Of a stretch of DNA of 64,000 nucleotides, positions 1 to 8,400 are shown in pieces. Origin of the DNA: Streptomyces eurythermus (GTDB taxonomy: Bacteria; Actinomycetota; Actinomycetes; Streptomycetales; Streptomycetaceae); the NCBI RefSeq assembly GCF_014649115.1, contig NZ_BMSK01000005.1, positions 248,001-312,000 of the forward strand. Reading direction: 5' to 3'. The position numbers and the translations under genes are program-made. How positions within the stretch are numbered: position 1 is the stretch's first letter; every line of letters starts with the position of its first letter. A model generated the notes under the pieces. It worked only from the letters and a program-made list of their open reading frames with translations, searched no databases and had not been told where the DNA came from.

Positions 1-318
1 GCCGCCCAGGCCGACGGCACCGTGACGAAGAGTGTGGCCCAGGCCGCGGCACAGACCGAGGACGGCGCTGCCGCCGGTACCGACACGGCCGCCGCCGCCC
101 GGCGCCAGCAGCCCAAGCGCCAGAGCAAGTCCCAGCGTCAGTCCGGCGCGGCCAAGACGGGTGACTCCCCGTCGCTGGAGAAGTCCGACGCACCGCAGGA
201 CGCCAAGCCCGCGGCTGCCAAGCAGCCCCAGAAGTCCGGCTCCGGCACCCGCAGCAAGGCCCAGTCCGGCCAGCGCAAGGGTGGCCCGCAGCGGCCCAAG
301 TCCCCGTCCAAGAAGTAA
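1..318 (+). CDS. yidC: YidC membrane insertase, C-terminal tail (partial)
   Basis: Only the last ~105 codons are in the window; the frame is open from base 1 and stops with TAA at 316-318. The visible part is a hydrophilic tail rich in Ala, Lys, Gln, Arg and Ser with no membrane segment, like the basic cytoplasmic C-terminus of actinobacterial YidC/Oxa1 insertases, which can contact the ribosome. No catalytic or membrane core is visible, so the assignment rests on position: it directly precedes jag, rsmG and parAB, the conserved order next to oriC in actinobacteria. The GTG at 22 is internal, not a start. Confidence 0.8.
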   Translation, partial: AAQADGTVTKSVAQAAAQTEDGAAAGTDTAAAARRQQPKRQSKSQRQSGAAKTGDSPSLEKSDAPQDAKPAAAKQPQKSGSGTRSKAQSGQRKGGPQRPKSPSKK

Positions 319-333
319 GAAGGAGCCCATCCC

Positions 334-846
334 GTGACGGAAGGCACCACCTCCGCCGCTGCCGAGGGTGCAGACACCCTCACCCGCCTGGAGCAGGAGG
401 GTGAGATCGCGGCGGACTACCTGGAGGGTCTGCTGGACATCGCCGACCTCGACGGCGACATCGACATGGACGTCGAGGCCGACCGCGCCTCCGTGTCGAT
501 CATCAGCGACACCGGCAGCCGTGACCTGCAGAAGCTGGTCGGCAGGGACGGCGAGGTGCTGGAGGCACTGCAGGAGCTGACGCGGCTGGCCGTGCACCGG
601 GAAACCGGTGACCGCAGCCGGCTGATGCTGGACATCGCGGGCTACCGCGCCAAGAAACGCTCCGAGCTGTCCGAGCTGGGCGCCAAGGCCGCCGCCGAGG
701 TCAAGAGCACCGGCGAGCCCGTGAAGCTCAAGCCGATGACCCCGTTCGAGCGCAAGGTCGTGCACGACGCGGTCAAGGCCGCGGGGCTGCGCAGCGAGTC
801 CGAGGGCGAGGAGCCGCAGCGCTTCGTCGTCGTGCTGCCCGCCTGA
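334..846 (+). CDS. jag: Jag/KhpB-type KH-R3H RNA-binding protein
   Basis: A 170-residue cytoplasmic protein with an acidic N-terminal section (residues 1-45), a KH-like segment in the middle (around the DLQKLVGRDGEVLEALQ stretch, ~65-85) and a C-terminal R3H region containing RSRLMLDIAGYRAKKR and PMTPFERKVVHDAV. KH and R3H domains bind single-stranded nucleic acid. In other bacteria Jag/KhpB influences cell-wall synthesis and cell length through RNA binding; that role here is inferred. It starts with GTG 15 bases after the yidC stop with an AAGGAG ribosome-binding site, so it is co-transcribed with yidC. Confidence 0.88.
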   Translation: MTEGTTSAAAEGADTLTRLEQEGEIAADYLEGLLDIADLDGDIDMDVEADRASVSIISDTGSRDLQKLVGRDGEVLEALQELTRLAVHRETGDRSRLMLDIAGYRAKKRSELSELGAKAAAEVKSTGEPVKLKPMTPFERKVVHDAVKAAGLRSESEGEEPQRFVVVLPA

Positions 847-961
847 TCGGCCCCCGTTCCACCGGCCCCGTCTGTTGAGCAGGCGGGGCCGAACTTTGTC
901 AGCCTGGTAGTTCTGGTGGCCGGTGCGCGAAGCGCCGGCGCTGTACGGAAGGACGGTCCCC

Positions 962-1678
962 GTGACGGAGGCAGCGGAGCTTCCCCCCGCGCCCGAGCAG
1001 GCGCGGGAAGTGTTTGGTGAGCGCTTCGCCGATGCGGTCCGCTATGCGGAGCTGCTCGCCGAGGCAGGCGTACAGCGCGGTCTGATCGGTCCGCGGGAAG
1101 TGCCCCGCCTGTGGGAGCGGCACCTGCTGAACTGTGCGGTGCTCTCCGAGGCCGTTCCGGAGGGGGTGACTGTCTGCGACGTCGGCTCCGGTGCGGGGCT
1201 GCCGGGCATCCCGCTGGCCCTGGTCCGCGACGACCTCAACATCACCCTGCTGGAACCCCTGCTGCGGCGCACCAACTTCCTCACCGAGGTCGTCGAACTG
1301 CTCGGCCTGGACCATGTCACCGTGGTGCGCGGCCGGGCCGAGGAGGTCATGGGCAAGCTGCCGCCGGTCCATGTGGTGACGGCACGGGCCGTGGCCCCGC
1401 TGGACCGCCTGGCCACCTGGGGCATCCCGCTGCTGCGCCCGTACGGCGAGATGCTCGCGCTCAAGGGGGACACCGCCGAGGAGGAGCTGAAGGCGGCGGC
1501 CACCGCGCTGAGCAAGCTCGGGGCGGTGGAGACGTCCATCCTGCATGTGGGTGAGGGCGTGGTGGACCCGATGTCCACCGTGGTGCGGGTCGAGGTCGGG
1601 GAGAGCCCGGGCGGTGTGCGCTTCGCCGCCAAGCGAGCCAAGGCCGCCCGCACCGGTCGGGCCCGGCGACGCCGGTGA
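962..1678 (+). CDS. rsmG: 16S rRNA (guanine-527 N7) methyltransferase RsmG/GidB
   Basis: RsmG methylates N7 of G527 in the 530 loop of 16S rRNA with S-adenosylmethionine; loss of the enzyme gives low-level streptomycin resistance and, in Streptomyces, can raise antibiotic production (established for the family). The SAM-binding motif DVGSGAGLPGIPLA and the conserved LLEPLLRRTNFL and VTARAVAPLDRL stretches are present. The GTG at 962 has a GGAAGG ribosome-binding site about ten bases upstream and gives 238 residues; an upstream GTG at 923 would add 13 residues. The C-terminus ends in a basic Arg/Ala-rich tail. Confidence 0.92.
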   Translation: MTEAAELPPAPEQAREVFGERFADAVRYAELLAEAGVQRGLIGPREVPRLWERHLLNCAVLSEAVPEGVTVCDVGSGAGLPGIPLALVRDDLNITLLEPLLRRTNFLTEVVELLGLDHVTVVRGRAEEVMGKLPPVHVVTARAVAPLDRLATWGIPLLRPYGEMLALKGDTAEEELKAAATALSKLGAVETSILHVGEGVVDPMSTVVRVEVGESPGGVRFAAKRAKAARTGRARRRR

Positions 1679-1820
1679 GTCGGAGGACGGGTGGGCGTCG
1701 GTGGGCCGCAGGGCCGGCCGACGCTGACCCGTCCTGACGACGGAACGTACTCCACACAAGCTGCCGAACCCGGGCGAGCCGGAGTGTCGCAAAGGTCCGG
1801 TCGCAGCGGCTGTGCATCGT

Positions 1821-1834
1821 GTTTCACGTGAAAC
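1821..1834. promoter_or_regulatory. parS: parS centromere site
   Basis: Perfect GTTTCACGTGAAAC, the ParB-binding centromere sequence of Streptomyces. It lies 142 bases after rsmG in the parAB upstream region, so ParB loading here could also influence parAB transcription. Confidence 0.95.
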
Positions 1835-1933
1835 GTCGCTCACTGCTGCACGGCATCATCAGTCGTGGCCGCGCTGCGGCCGAACCGCGCGACCGGAAGC
1901 CCCTCGGTGCTCTCGGAGAGGATCCCGTTTCCC

Positions 1934-2017
1934 CGGAGGTCCTGTCCCGCTCTTCGGAGGCTTCGCCCCGCTCCCCGGAGATTCCGCCCCGCTTTCCGGA
2001 GGCTTCGTCCCTCTTCA
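1934..2017 (+). repeat. Four tandem 21-bp imperfect repeats upstream of parA
   Basis: Units at 1934-1954, 1955-1975, 1976-1996 and 1997-2017 each begin CGGAG and carry a CCC-rich core; units 2 and 4 match at 17 of 21 positions and units 2 and 3 at 16 of 21. A degenerate 20-base unit may precede them at 1914. The period equals two helical turns. The array sits between a parS site (1821-1834) and a consensus DnaA box (2029-2037). Read in the parA frame it would encode a seven-residue repeat rich in Ser, Pro, Glu and Arg, but the third codon positions are not as GC-rich as in true genes here. Confidence 0.65.
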
Positions 2018-2028
2018 GGGGCACGGAG

Positions 2029-2055
2029 TTGTCCACAGAGGTGGATTTCTCCACA
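2029..2055 (+). promoter_or_regulatory. DnaA box and a second DnaA-like box upstream of parA
   Basis: TTGTCCACA at 2029-2037 is the Streptomyces DnaA-box consensus; TTCTCCACA at 2047-2055 differs at one position and lies 18 bases on, in the same orientation. They end 36 bases before the preferred parA start. oriC itself should be beyond dnaA to the left, so these would be satellite DnaA sites that could link initiator activity to parAB expression (inference). Confidence 0.55.
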
Positions 2056-2091
2056 GATGGCCAGGCCTCACTGGTTCACGACCCCGAAGAC

Positions 2092-3165
2092 ATGGGAGGC
2101 TCTGTTCATCGCGAGCCTGAAGTCGAGGAGAGTGAATCCTTGCGGTCCGACGCCAACATCGCGGGACCGATGACCGATCCGGTCCCCGGTCCCCGTACCG
2201 AGTCGATGGGAGCGGATGTTTCACGTGAAACACCGCCCCCGATGGACGACACTCCCATCGGTCGAGCGGCCCAACTGGCGGTGGAGGCTCTCGGCCGCGC
2301 CGGCGCAGGCCTGCCGCGACCGGAGCAGACCCGAGTCATCGTGGTCGCCAACCAGAAGGGCGGCGTGGGCAAGACAACGACGACCGTCAACCTTGCCGCC
2401 TCGCTGGCTCTGCATGGTGGCCGGGTCCTGGTGATCGACCTCGACCCGCAGGGCAACGCGTCCACCGCCCTCGGGATCGACCACCACGCCGAAGTGCCTT
2501 CCATCTACGACGTGTTGGTGGAGAGCAAGCCTCTTGCCGAGGTGGTCCAGCCCGTCATCGATGTCGAGGGCCTCTTCTGCGCCCCGGCCACCATCGATCT
2601 CGCCGGTGCGGAGATCGAGCTGGTGTCCCTGGTGGCCCGGGAGAGCCGGCTGCAACGGGCCATCCAGGCGTACGAGCAGCCGTTGGACTACATCCTCATC
2701 GACTGCCCGCCCTCGCTGGGCCTGTTGACGGTCAACGCGCTCGTCGCGGGCGCCGAGGTGCTGATCCCGATCCAGTGCGAGTACTACGCGCTGGAGGGCC
2801 TCGGCCAGCTCCTGCGCAACGTCGACTTGGTGCGGGGGCACCTCAACCCCACCCTGCATGTGTCGACCATCCTGCTCACCATGTATGACGGCCGGACGCG
2901 TCTCGCCTCCCAGGTCGCGGAAGAGGTGCGCAGCCACTTCGGTGACGAGGTGCTGCGGACGAGCATTCCCCGCTCGGTCCGTATCTCCGAGGCACCGAGT
3001 TACGGGCAGACGGTGCTGACCTACGATCCAGGATCGAGCGGCGCGCTGTCGTACCTTGAGGCGGCCCGGGAAATCGCGCTGAGGGGCGTCGGCATCAGCT
3101 ATGACGCGAGCCAGGCCCACATCGGCGCCCAGAAAGACCAGAGCATGGTGGAGGGGATTCAGTGA
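2092..3165 (+). CDS. parA: Chromosome-partitioning ATPase ParA
   Basis: Walker-type ATPase that forms dynamic assemblies with ParB-parS complexes; in Streptomyces it positions origins and coordinates segregation with sporulation septation. The deviant Walker A motif KGGVGKTT is at residues 89-96, followed by VIDLDPQGNAST and DCPPSLGLLT. I chose the ATG at 2092 (357 residues) because upstream sequence holds a parS, repeats and DnaA boxes and is less codon-like; the same frame is open back to a GTG at 1819, which would add 91 residues. The first ~80 residues are an acidic, probably disordered extension containing a second parS site read as VSRET. It overlaps parB by four bases. Confidence 0.93.
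   Translation: MGGSVHREPEVEESESLRSDANIAGPMTDPVPGPRTESMGADVSRETPPPMDDTPIGRAAQLAVEALGRAGAGLPRPEQTRVIVVANQKGGVGKTTTTVNLAASLALHGGRVLVIDLDPQGNASTALGIDHHAEVPSIYDVLVESKPLAEVVQPVIDVEGLFCAPATIDLAGAEIELVSLVARESRLQRAIQAYEQPLDYILIDCPPSLGLLTVNALVAGAEVLIPIQCEYYALEGLGQLLRNVDLVRGHLNPTLHVSTILLTMYDGRTRLASQVAEEVRSHFGDEVLRTSIPRSVRISEAPSYGQTVLTYDPGSSGALSYLEAAREIALRGVGISYDASQAHIGAQKDQSMVEGIQ
2218..2231. promoter_or_regulatory. parS: parS site inside parA coding sequence
   Basis: Perfect GTTTCACGTGAAAC within the disordered N-terminal region of ParA, read as Val-Ser-Arg-Glu-Thr. Confidence 0.95.
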
Positions 3166-4262
3166 GTGAGCGACGGAGGGGTCTGGGCCGTGGTCTCGGC
3201 GCACTGATCCCTGCTGCCCCGACCGAGAGGACGCCGGCCTCCGCGGCGCTGGGGGGTGGAGGCTCCGCCTCCCCCGCGGCCGTCCCGGTGCTGACCGGTG
3301 ACCGCGGAGTGGCCGCGGCCAAGGTGGCCACGCTGCCGCCCGCCGCACAGGACATCGAGGCGGTTCCGGCGAGCCCCGCCGTCGAGGTGCCGGCAGCCCC
3401 GGTGGGCGCCCACTTCGCCGAGATCCCCCTGGACGCCATCACACCGAACCCGCGCCAGCCGCGCGAGATCTTCGACGAGGACGCGCTTCAGGAGCTGGTC
3501 ACCTCCATCAAGGAGGTCGGCCTTCTGCAGCCCGTCGTGGTGCGGCAGCTGGGGCCCGGCCGGTATGAGCTGATCATGGGCGAGCGCCGCTGGCGCGCGT
3601 GCCGTGAGGCCGGTCTCCAGGCTATCCCGGCCATCGTGCGGGCCACGGAGGACGAGAAGCTCCTCCTGGACGCACTGCTGGAGAACCTGCACCGTGCGCA
3701 GCTGAACCCGATCGAAGAGGCCGCTGCCTACGACCAGCTGCTGAAGGACTTCAACTGCACCCACGACCAGCTGGCCGACCGGATCGGGCGCTCCCGCCCG
3801 CAGGTCTCCAACACGCTGCGTCTGCTGAAGCTGTCGCCGACCGTCCAGAAGCGGGTGGCCGCCGGGGTGCTCTCGGCCGGTCACGCCCGGGCGCTGCTGG
3901 CCGTGGAGGACTCCGAGGAACAGGACCGGCTGGCCCACCGGATCGTCGCCGAGGGTCTGTCGGTGCGGTCCGTGGAAGAGATCGTGACCCTGATGGGCTC
4001 ACGGCCTCAGAAGGCCTCGCGCTCCCGGGGTCCCCGGGCCGGTTCCGTGCCTTCCCCGGCGCTGAACGAGCTGGCCACCCGGCTCTCGGACCGGTTCGAG
4101 ACCCGGGTGAAGGTCGAGCTGGGGCAGAAGAAGGGCAAGATCACCGTAGAGTTCGCCTCCGCCGAGGATCTCGAAAGGATCCTCAGCACGCTCGCCCCGG
4201 GTGAGAGGCTGGCCCTCCAGAAGAGCCTTCAGGACGGCGACGGCGACGAGACGCAGGACTGA
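3162..4262 (+). CDS. parB: Chromosome-partitioning protein ParB
   Basis: A 366-residue CTPase/DNA-clamp protein that loads at parS and spreads along DNA to form the partition complex. After a short basic N-terminus (MSERRRGLGRGLG, the ParA-interacting type) and an Ala/Pro-rich linker come the ParB/Srx fold with PNPRQPR and GERRWRA (nucleotide binding), then the helix-turn-helix DQLADRIGRSRPQVSNTLRLLKL that reads parS, and a C-terminal dimerisation domain. The GTG start overlaps the parA stop as GTGA, indicating translational coupling. Its target sites are the fifteen parS copies described in this window. Confidence 0.96.
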   Translation: MSERRRGLGRGLGALIPAAPTERTPASAALGGGGSASPAAVPVLTGDRGVAAAKVATLPPAAQDIEAVPASPAVEVPAAPVGAHFAEIPLDAITPNPRQPREIFDEDALQELVTSIKEVGLLQPVVVRQLGPGRYELIMGERRWRACREAGLQAIPAIVRATEDEKLLLDALLENLHRAQLNPIEEAAAYDQLLKDFNCTHDQLADRIGRSRPQVSNTLRLLKLSPTVQKRVAAGVLSAGHARALLAVEDSEEQDRLAHRIVAEGLSVRSVEEIVTLMGSRPQKASRSRGPRAGSVPSPALNELATRLSDRFETRVKVELGQKKGKITVEFASAEDLERILSTLAPGERLALQKSLQDGDGDETQD

Positions 4263-4293
4263 TTCCCGATCGTTCGTGCCTTTCGGGGCAGTG

Positions 4294-4337
4294 GAGCGGG
4301 CCGTGTCCGGTGTGTACCGGAACACGGCCCGCTCTTT
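4294..4337 (+). terminator. Terminator hairpin after parAB
   Basis: A long GC-rich inverted repeat, left arm from 4294 (GAGCGGGCCGTGT) and right arm ending at 4334 (ACACGGCCCGCTC), followed by a short T-rich stretch. It closes the parAB transcript. Confidence 0.8.
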
Positions 4338-4461
4338 GCTTTGGCACGGTATCGAGTGAATCGGATCGTGGATACGATGCGATCAGCTAGGGCATATCCA
4401 CCGGTCAGCAGCTGACAGCCGCTCGCGATGCGGCGGGCGAAGGAAGCGAGGATCAGCCTTC

Positions 4462-5079
4462 ATGGGGCGTCGGCTCGTGCCGCTCACGCTGGACAACCTT
4501 CAGGATCTTCCCCATCGCTGTCGCTCCTGTGTCTTCTGGGAGCTTGACCCCGTCAGCGGCGAGGCGGCGGTGGCGGCGGGCACCACCGCGCTGGAGAAGG
4601 AAGCCTGGATCTCCGCCGTCCTGCTGGACTGGGGATCGTGCGGACGGGTGGTCTACGTCGACGACGTCCCGGCGGGTTTCGTGCTCTACGCCCCGCCGGC
4701 CTATGTGCCGCGGTCGACGGCCTTCCCCACGAGCCCGGTCTCGCCGGACGCCGTGCAATTGATCACCGGCTCCGTCCTGCCTGGCTATCAGGGGCAGGGC
4801 CTGGGCCGGGTGCTGGTGCAGACGGTGGCCAAGGATCTGCTGCGCCGGGGCTTCAAGGCGGTCGAGGCGTTCGGGGACGCCCGCTGGGAGCAGCCCGCCT
4901 GTCTGCTGCCCGCCGACCATCTGCTGGCCGTGGGCTTCAAGACGGTCCGGCAGCATCCCGCCCATCCGCGGCTGCGGCTGGAGCTGCGGTCCACGCTCTC
5001 CTGGAAGGAAGACGTGGAGATGGCACTCGACCGGCTTCTGGGAGCGGTCCAGAAGGAACCCGCGCTGAGGCCGCTGTAG
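4462..5079 (+). CDS. GNAT-family acetyltransferase
   Basis: A 205-residue protein with the acetyl-CoA-binding loop GYQGQGLGRVLVQTVAKDLL (residues ~111-130), the motif A signature of GNAT N-acetyltransferases. The N-terminal section contains CRSCVFWELDP, seen in a Streptomyces-conserved acetyltransferase located between parB and trxA. The substrate cannot be told from sequence. It has its own upstream region of about 120 bases after the parB terminator and is followed by a shared terminator facing trxA. Confidence 0.78.
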   Translation: MGRRLVPLTLDNLQDLPHRCRSCVFWELDPVSGEAAVAAGTTALEKEAWISAVLLDWGSCGRVVYVDDVPAGFVLYAPPAYVPRSTAFPTSPVSPDAVQLITGSVLPGYQGQGLGRVLVQTVAKDLLRRGFKAVEAFGDARWEQPACLLPADHLLAVGFKTVRQHPAHPRLRLELRSTLSWKEDVEMALDRLLGAVQKEPALRPL

Positions 5080-5111
5080 CGAGAGGCCGCTGTAGCGCCC
5101 CCTATAACGCC

Positions 5112-5143
5112 GATGGGGCCGACCCAACCGGGACGGCCCCATC
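5112..5143. terminator. Bidirectional terminator between GNAT and trxA
   Basis: Perfect ten-base arms GATGGGGCCG (5112-5121) and CGGCCCCATC (5134-5143) around a 12-base loop, placed between converging genes and immediately followed by a parS site. Confidence 0.8.
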
Positions 5144-5145
5144 GT

Positions 5146-5159
5146 GTTTCACGTGAAAC
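5146..5159. promoter_or_regulatory. parS: parS site between convergent genes
   Basis: Perfect GTTTCACGTGAAAC, two bases after the terminator stem and one base beyond the 3' end of trxA. Confidence 0.95.
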
Positions 5160-5160
5160 A

Positions 5161-5493
5161 TCACTTCGTGATGAACTCGTCCAGGTCGCGCAGGAGCGCC
5201 GCCTTCGGCTTGGCGCCCACGATCGTCTTGGCGACATCGCCGCCCTGGTACACGTTCAGGGTGGGGATGGACATGACGCCGTACTTGGCGGCCGTGTTCG
5301 GGTTCTCGTCGATGTTGAGCTTGACGATCTGGATCTTGTCACCGTGCTCGGCCGCGATCGCCTCCAGGGACGGGGCGATCATGCGGCACGGACCGCACCA
5401 CTCGGCCCAGAAGTCCACCAGAACGGGCTTGTCGCTCTTGAGGACCTCCTCCTCGAAGGTCGCGTCGGTCACAGTCTTCACGTTGCCGGCCAC
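5161..5493 (-). CDS. trxA: Thioredoxin TrxA
   Basis: A 110-residue cytoplasmic thioredoxin with the active site WAEWCGPCRMIAP (CGPC, residues ~31-35) and the cis-Pro loop SIPTLNVY. It reduces protein disulfides, using electrons from the thioredoxin reductase encoded just upstream. The 48-base gap from trxB and the shared SigR-type promoter at 6582-6608 indicate a trxBA operon. Length and motifs are normal for the family. Confidence 0.97.
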   Translation of the reverse strand: MAGNVKTVTDATFEEEVLKSDKPVLVDFWAEWCGPCRMIAPSLEAIAAEHGDKIQIVKLNIDENPNTAAKYGVMSIPTLNVYQGGDVAKTIVGAKPKAALLRDLDEFITK

Positions 5494-5541
5494 AGTGGGC
5501 TCCTTACCTCGGTTACGCGGTGGGGCGGGGAAAGGGGAAGG

Positions 5542-6510
5542 TCAGACAGTCGTCTTCTCGGGCTCCGCCTGGTCCTCGTCCGCGAGGGCGGCGAGGTACC
5601 GCTCGGCGTCCAGAGCGGCGGCGCAGCCGGTACCGGCCGCGGTGATCGCCTGGCGGTAGGTGTGGTCGACCACGTCACCGGCGGCGAACACACCGGTCAC
5701 GTTGGTACGGGTGGACGGCGAGGCGACCTTCAGGTAGCCCTCCTCGTCCAGGTCCAGCTGGCCCTTGAACAGCTCGGTGCGCGGGTCGTGACCGATGGCG
5801 ATGAACAGGCCCGTCACGGGCAGCTCGGACAGCTCGCCGGTCTTGACGTTCCGCAGCTTCAGACCGGAGAGCTTCTGGTCGCCCTGGATCTCGGCGACCT
5901 CGCTGTCCCAGACGAACTTGATCTTCGGGTCGCCGAAGGCACGCTCCTGCATCGCCTTGGAGGCGCGCAGGGTGTCCCGGCGGTGGACGATCGTGACCGA
6001 CTTGGCGAACCGCGAGAGGAACGTGGCCTCCTCCATCGCGGTGTCGCCGCCGCCGATCACGGCGATGTCGTGCTCCTTGAAGAAGAACCCGTCACAGGTG
6101 GCGCACCAGGAGACACCACGGCCCGACAGCATGTCCTCGTTCGGCAGGCCCAGCTTGCGGTGCTGGGAGCCGGTGGTGACGATGACGGCCTTCGCCCGGT
6201 GGACGGTGCCCGCGGTGTCGGTGACGGTCTTGATCTCACCGGTCAGATCGACGGCGACGATGTCGTCCGGAACGAGTTCGGCACCGAAGCGTTCGGCCTG
6301 GGCGCGCATGTTGTCCATGAGGTCCGGCCCCATGATGCCGTCGCGGAAGCCCGGGAAGTTCTCCACCTCGGTGGTGTTCATCAGCGCACCGCCCGCGGTG
6401 ACGGCGCCTTCGAACACCAGGGGCTTCAGCGATGCACGGGCGGTGTACAGCGCCGCCGTGTAGCCTGCGGGCCCGGAGCCGATGATGATCACGTTACGGA
6501 CATCGCTCAC
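5542..6510 (-). CDS. trxB: Thioredoxin-disulfide reductase TrxB
   Basis: A 322-residue FAD/NADPH flavoenzyme that reduces thioredoxin. It shows the N-terminal FAD motif [16 protein letters not shown], the redox-active CATC in [13 protein letters not shown] (residues ~131-143), an NADPH-binding [10 protein letters not shown], and the C-terminal FAD motif [11 protein letters not shown]. The GTG start has a GAGGAA ribosome-binding site. It heads a trxB-trxA unit with its own oxidative-stress promoter, although it also follows sigM and its anti-sigma gene on the same strand. Confidence 0.97.
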   Translation of the reverse strand: MSDVRNVIIIGSGPAGYTAALYTARASLKPLVFEGAVTAGGALMNTTEVENFPGFRDGIMGPDLMDNMRAQAERFGAELVPDDIVAVDLTGEIKTVTDTAGTVHRAKAVIVTTGSQHRKLGLPNEDMLSGRGVSWCATCDGFFFKEHDIAVIGGGDTAMEEATFLSRFAKSVTIVHRRDTLRASKAMQERAFGDPKIKFVWDSEVAEIQGDQKLSGLKLRNVKTGELSELPVTGLFIAIGHDPRTELFKGQLDLDEEGYLKVASPSTRTNVTGVFAAGDVVDHTYRQAITAAGTGCAAALDAERYLAALADEDQAEPEKTTV

Positions 6511-6581
6511 GGCTTGATTCCTCGTCTCTGGTCTGCGTCAGTCGACCGGCGGGAGCCCCTTTCGGGACTCTCACCCCACCC

Positions 6582-6608
6582 AACGGATCCTACGGGGCGT
6601 GCATTCCC
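6582..6608 (-). promoter_or_regulatory. SigR-type promoter of trxBA
   Basis: On the minus strand the -35 GGGAAT (6608-6603) is followed after exactly 18 bases by GTT (6584-6582), the consensus of the thiol-oxidative-stress sigma factor SigR (GGAAT-N18-GTT). trxBA is a classical SigR target in S. coelicolor. The site lies 72 bases upstream of the trxB start. Confidence 0.85.
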
Positions 6609-6662
6609 GGTGTGTCCGGGCACACGCCTGCCCCGGGGCGCCCGAAGGAGTGGTCCACCGGC

Positions 6663-7628
6663 CTAGGGACGAGCGAGGGACTGCTTCAGCAGGACCCTGC
6701 CGGCCGACGAGGGCTGGTGCTGTACGCAGGACGCGTCGACCACGTAGGCCATGACCCGCGCGTTGTCACGGTCGTCGGCCACCACGACGAGATAGGCCGA
6801 CCTGCCCGCGTACGTTCCCGTCTTGGCCGCGAGCACGTCGGCGCTCTGCCGGAGCGTCTGCCGGACACAGTCGGGGACCGGGACAGCGGTCTGGATCAAA
6901 GTGTTGGGTCCCTCAGTGGACCCGAAGGACCGAGTCCCGTCGTCCGGGCGCTGCCGGGGCCTGTCACCACCGTGTGGCAGCTTCTTCTCGGCGGTGAGAA
7001 GGGAATGGACCTGGTTCTCCAGGCTGTCGCCGGAGAAGGTGCCGGCCGAGGCGGTCGGTGTGCCATGGGCCGACGGATGGTCGGAGGTGCCGGACAGGGA
7101 CGTCACGAGCAGGCTTCCGGCGCCCAGGACCGCGGCCGTGAGAACGGTGCCAAGAGCGATCCGGCCGCGTCGCCGGCCGCGCCCGGTTCCCTTGCGCCCC
7201 GGCCCGGTCGCGGCACGGGGGCGCCCTGAGGGGCGGTCGGCGAATTGATCCGCTGGACGCTCGGCGCGGGGGTCCGCGGCGAGCGATGTTTCACGTGAAA
7301 CATGACCCGTGGCGTCCTCGGCACCGACATTGCGCGCGCGTTCGGCACCGGCATCGCGCGCGTCCTGCGCACCGGCGTTCCGCGCGGCCTCGGCGGCGAG
7401 GGCGGCGTCCAGGCGTACGGCGATGTCATCAGGCATGCGTTCCGGCTCCGGCATGGAGCCGAGCAGGCCCCGGATCTCCTCCAGCGAGGCGTACACATCC
7501 GCGCAGGAGGCGCATCCGTCCAGGTGGCGCCGCACGTCCCTGTCCCGGTCGGGTGTGAGCAGGCCCTCGGTGAGGTCGGAGATCTCCGTGACGTCCGGGT
7601 GCCCGGTCGTGTCCGTCGTCGATGTCAC
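6663..7628 (-). CDS. Zinc-binding anti-sigma factor for SigM
   Basis: A 321-residue single-pass membrane protein. The N-terminal cytoplasmic part has the anti-sigma zinc signature HLDGCASCADVY (H-X3-C-X2-C), a variable Ala-rich linker, then a hydrophobic segment GTVLTAAVLGAGSLLVTSL and an extracytoplasmic C-terminal domain ending in a region with two cysteines. Its GTG start overlaps the sigM stop as GTGA, so the two are translationally coupled; binding and inhibition of SigM is the expected role. The linker carries a parS site read as VSRET. Confidence 0.88.
   Translation of the reverse strand: MTSTTDTTGHPDVTEISDLTEGLLTPDRDRDVRRHLDGCASCADVYASLEEIRGLLGSMPEPERMPDDIAVRLDAALAAEAARNAGAQDARDAGAERARNVGAEDATGHVSRETSLAADPRAERPADQFADRPSGRPRAATGPGRKGTGRGRRRGRIALGTVLTAAVLGAGSLLVTSLSGTSDHPSAHGTPTASAGTFSGDSLENQVHSLLTAEKKLPHGGDRPRQRPDDGTRSFGSTEGPNTLIQTAVPVPDCVRQTLRQSADVLAAKTGTYAGRSAYLVVVADDRDNARVMAYVVDASCVQHQPSSAGRVLLKQSLARP
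7288..7301. promoter_or_regulatory. parS: parS site inside anti-sigma gene
   Basis: Perfect GTTTCACGTGAAAC in the disordered linker of the anti-sigma factor, read on the minus strand as Val-Ser-Arg-Glu-Thr. Confidence 0.95.
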
Positions 7629-8374
7629 ACCCGTCCACCTCCGCCCTTCACTACGGCTGAATCGCTCGGTCCCGCGTCCTGGGAACGTCCGCTCGGTGAC
7701 CCTGTCGCCGGTGGGACGGACGGCCCTGGCCGCCGGTTCCGTCCCGGGTCGTTTTCCTTCGCGTCCCCGGTACCGCCCGGCCGTGGGCCTCCGGCGCGTT
7801 CGGGCCGCAGGTGCGTGAGCAGGGGCAGCAGTCTGGCCCGGCCCCGGGCGCACCGGCTCTTCACCGTCCCCGTCGGCACATCCAGGATCCGCGCGGCCTC
7901 GGCCACGGGATACCCCTGCATGTCCACCAGGACCAGAGCGGCGCGCTGTTCCGGCGGAAGGGTGCCGAGCGCTTCGAGGAGCTGACGGTGTACGTCCTTC
8001 CGCTCGGCCGGCGCCGAGGCGGACTCGTGCGGCTCCAGCAACTGCTCCAGCCGCTCGGTGTCGTCCACCGGAGCCGTTTTGCGGGAGGCGGCCTTGCGCG
8101 CCCGGTCCAGGCAGGCGTTCACCGTGATCCGGTGCAGCCAGGTCGTGACGGCCGACTGGCCCCGGAAGGTGTGGGCGGCCCGGTAGGCCGACACCAAGGC
8201 GTCCTGAACGGCGTCCGCCGCCTCTTCACGGTCCCCCAGCGTCCGCAGGGCCACGGCCCAGAGCCGGTCCCGGTGCCGTCGTACGATCTCGCCGAAGGCC
8301 TCCGGGTCGCCGTCCACATGGCGGGCGAGCAGGTCCCGGTCGCCCACTCCGTCGTATCCGGCGCCCTCCGCCAT
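7625..8374 (-). CDS. sigM: ECF RNA polymerase sigma factor SigM
   Basis: A 249-residue ECF sigma factor. Region 2 is RDLLARHVDGDPEAFGEIVRRHRDRLWAVALRTLGDREEAADAVQDALVSAY with the TWLHRITVNACLDRARK segment, and region 4 is LGTLPPEQRAALVLVDMQGYPVAEAARILDVPTGTVKSRCARGR. After it comes an unusually long, Pro/Gly/Ser-rich tail of about 60 residues not needed for promoter recognition. The order murJ-pseudokinase-sigM-anti-sigma-trxB-trxA matches Rv3910-Rv3914 of M. tuberculosis, which supports naming it sigM. It likely responds to envelope or osmotic stress. Confidence 0.92.
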   Translation of the reverse strand: MAEGAGYDGVGDRDLLARHVDGDPEAFGEIVRRHRDRLWAVALRTLGDREEAADAVQDALVSAYRAAHTFRGQSAVTTWLHRITVNACLDRARKAASRKTAPVDDTERLEQLLEPHESASAPAERKDVHRQLLEALGTLPPEQRAALVLVDMQGYPVAEAARILDVPTGTVKSRCARGRARLLPLLTHLRPERAGGPRPGGTGDAKENDPGRNRRPGPSVPPATGSPSGRSQDAGPSDSAVVKGGGGRV

Positions 8375-8400
8375 CTGCCTCCTCCGGTCGGGGTGAGACG

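Noticed and set aside
1819..2091. ParA N-terminal extension beginning in the parS site
   Set aside because: Open in frame, but the stretch carries parS, tandem repeats and DnaA boxes and lacks the third-position GC bias; the ATG at 2092 is preferred. Not fully excluded.
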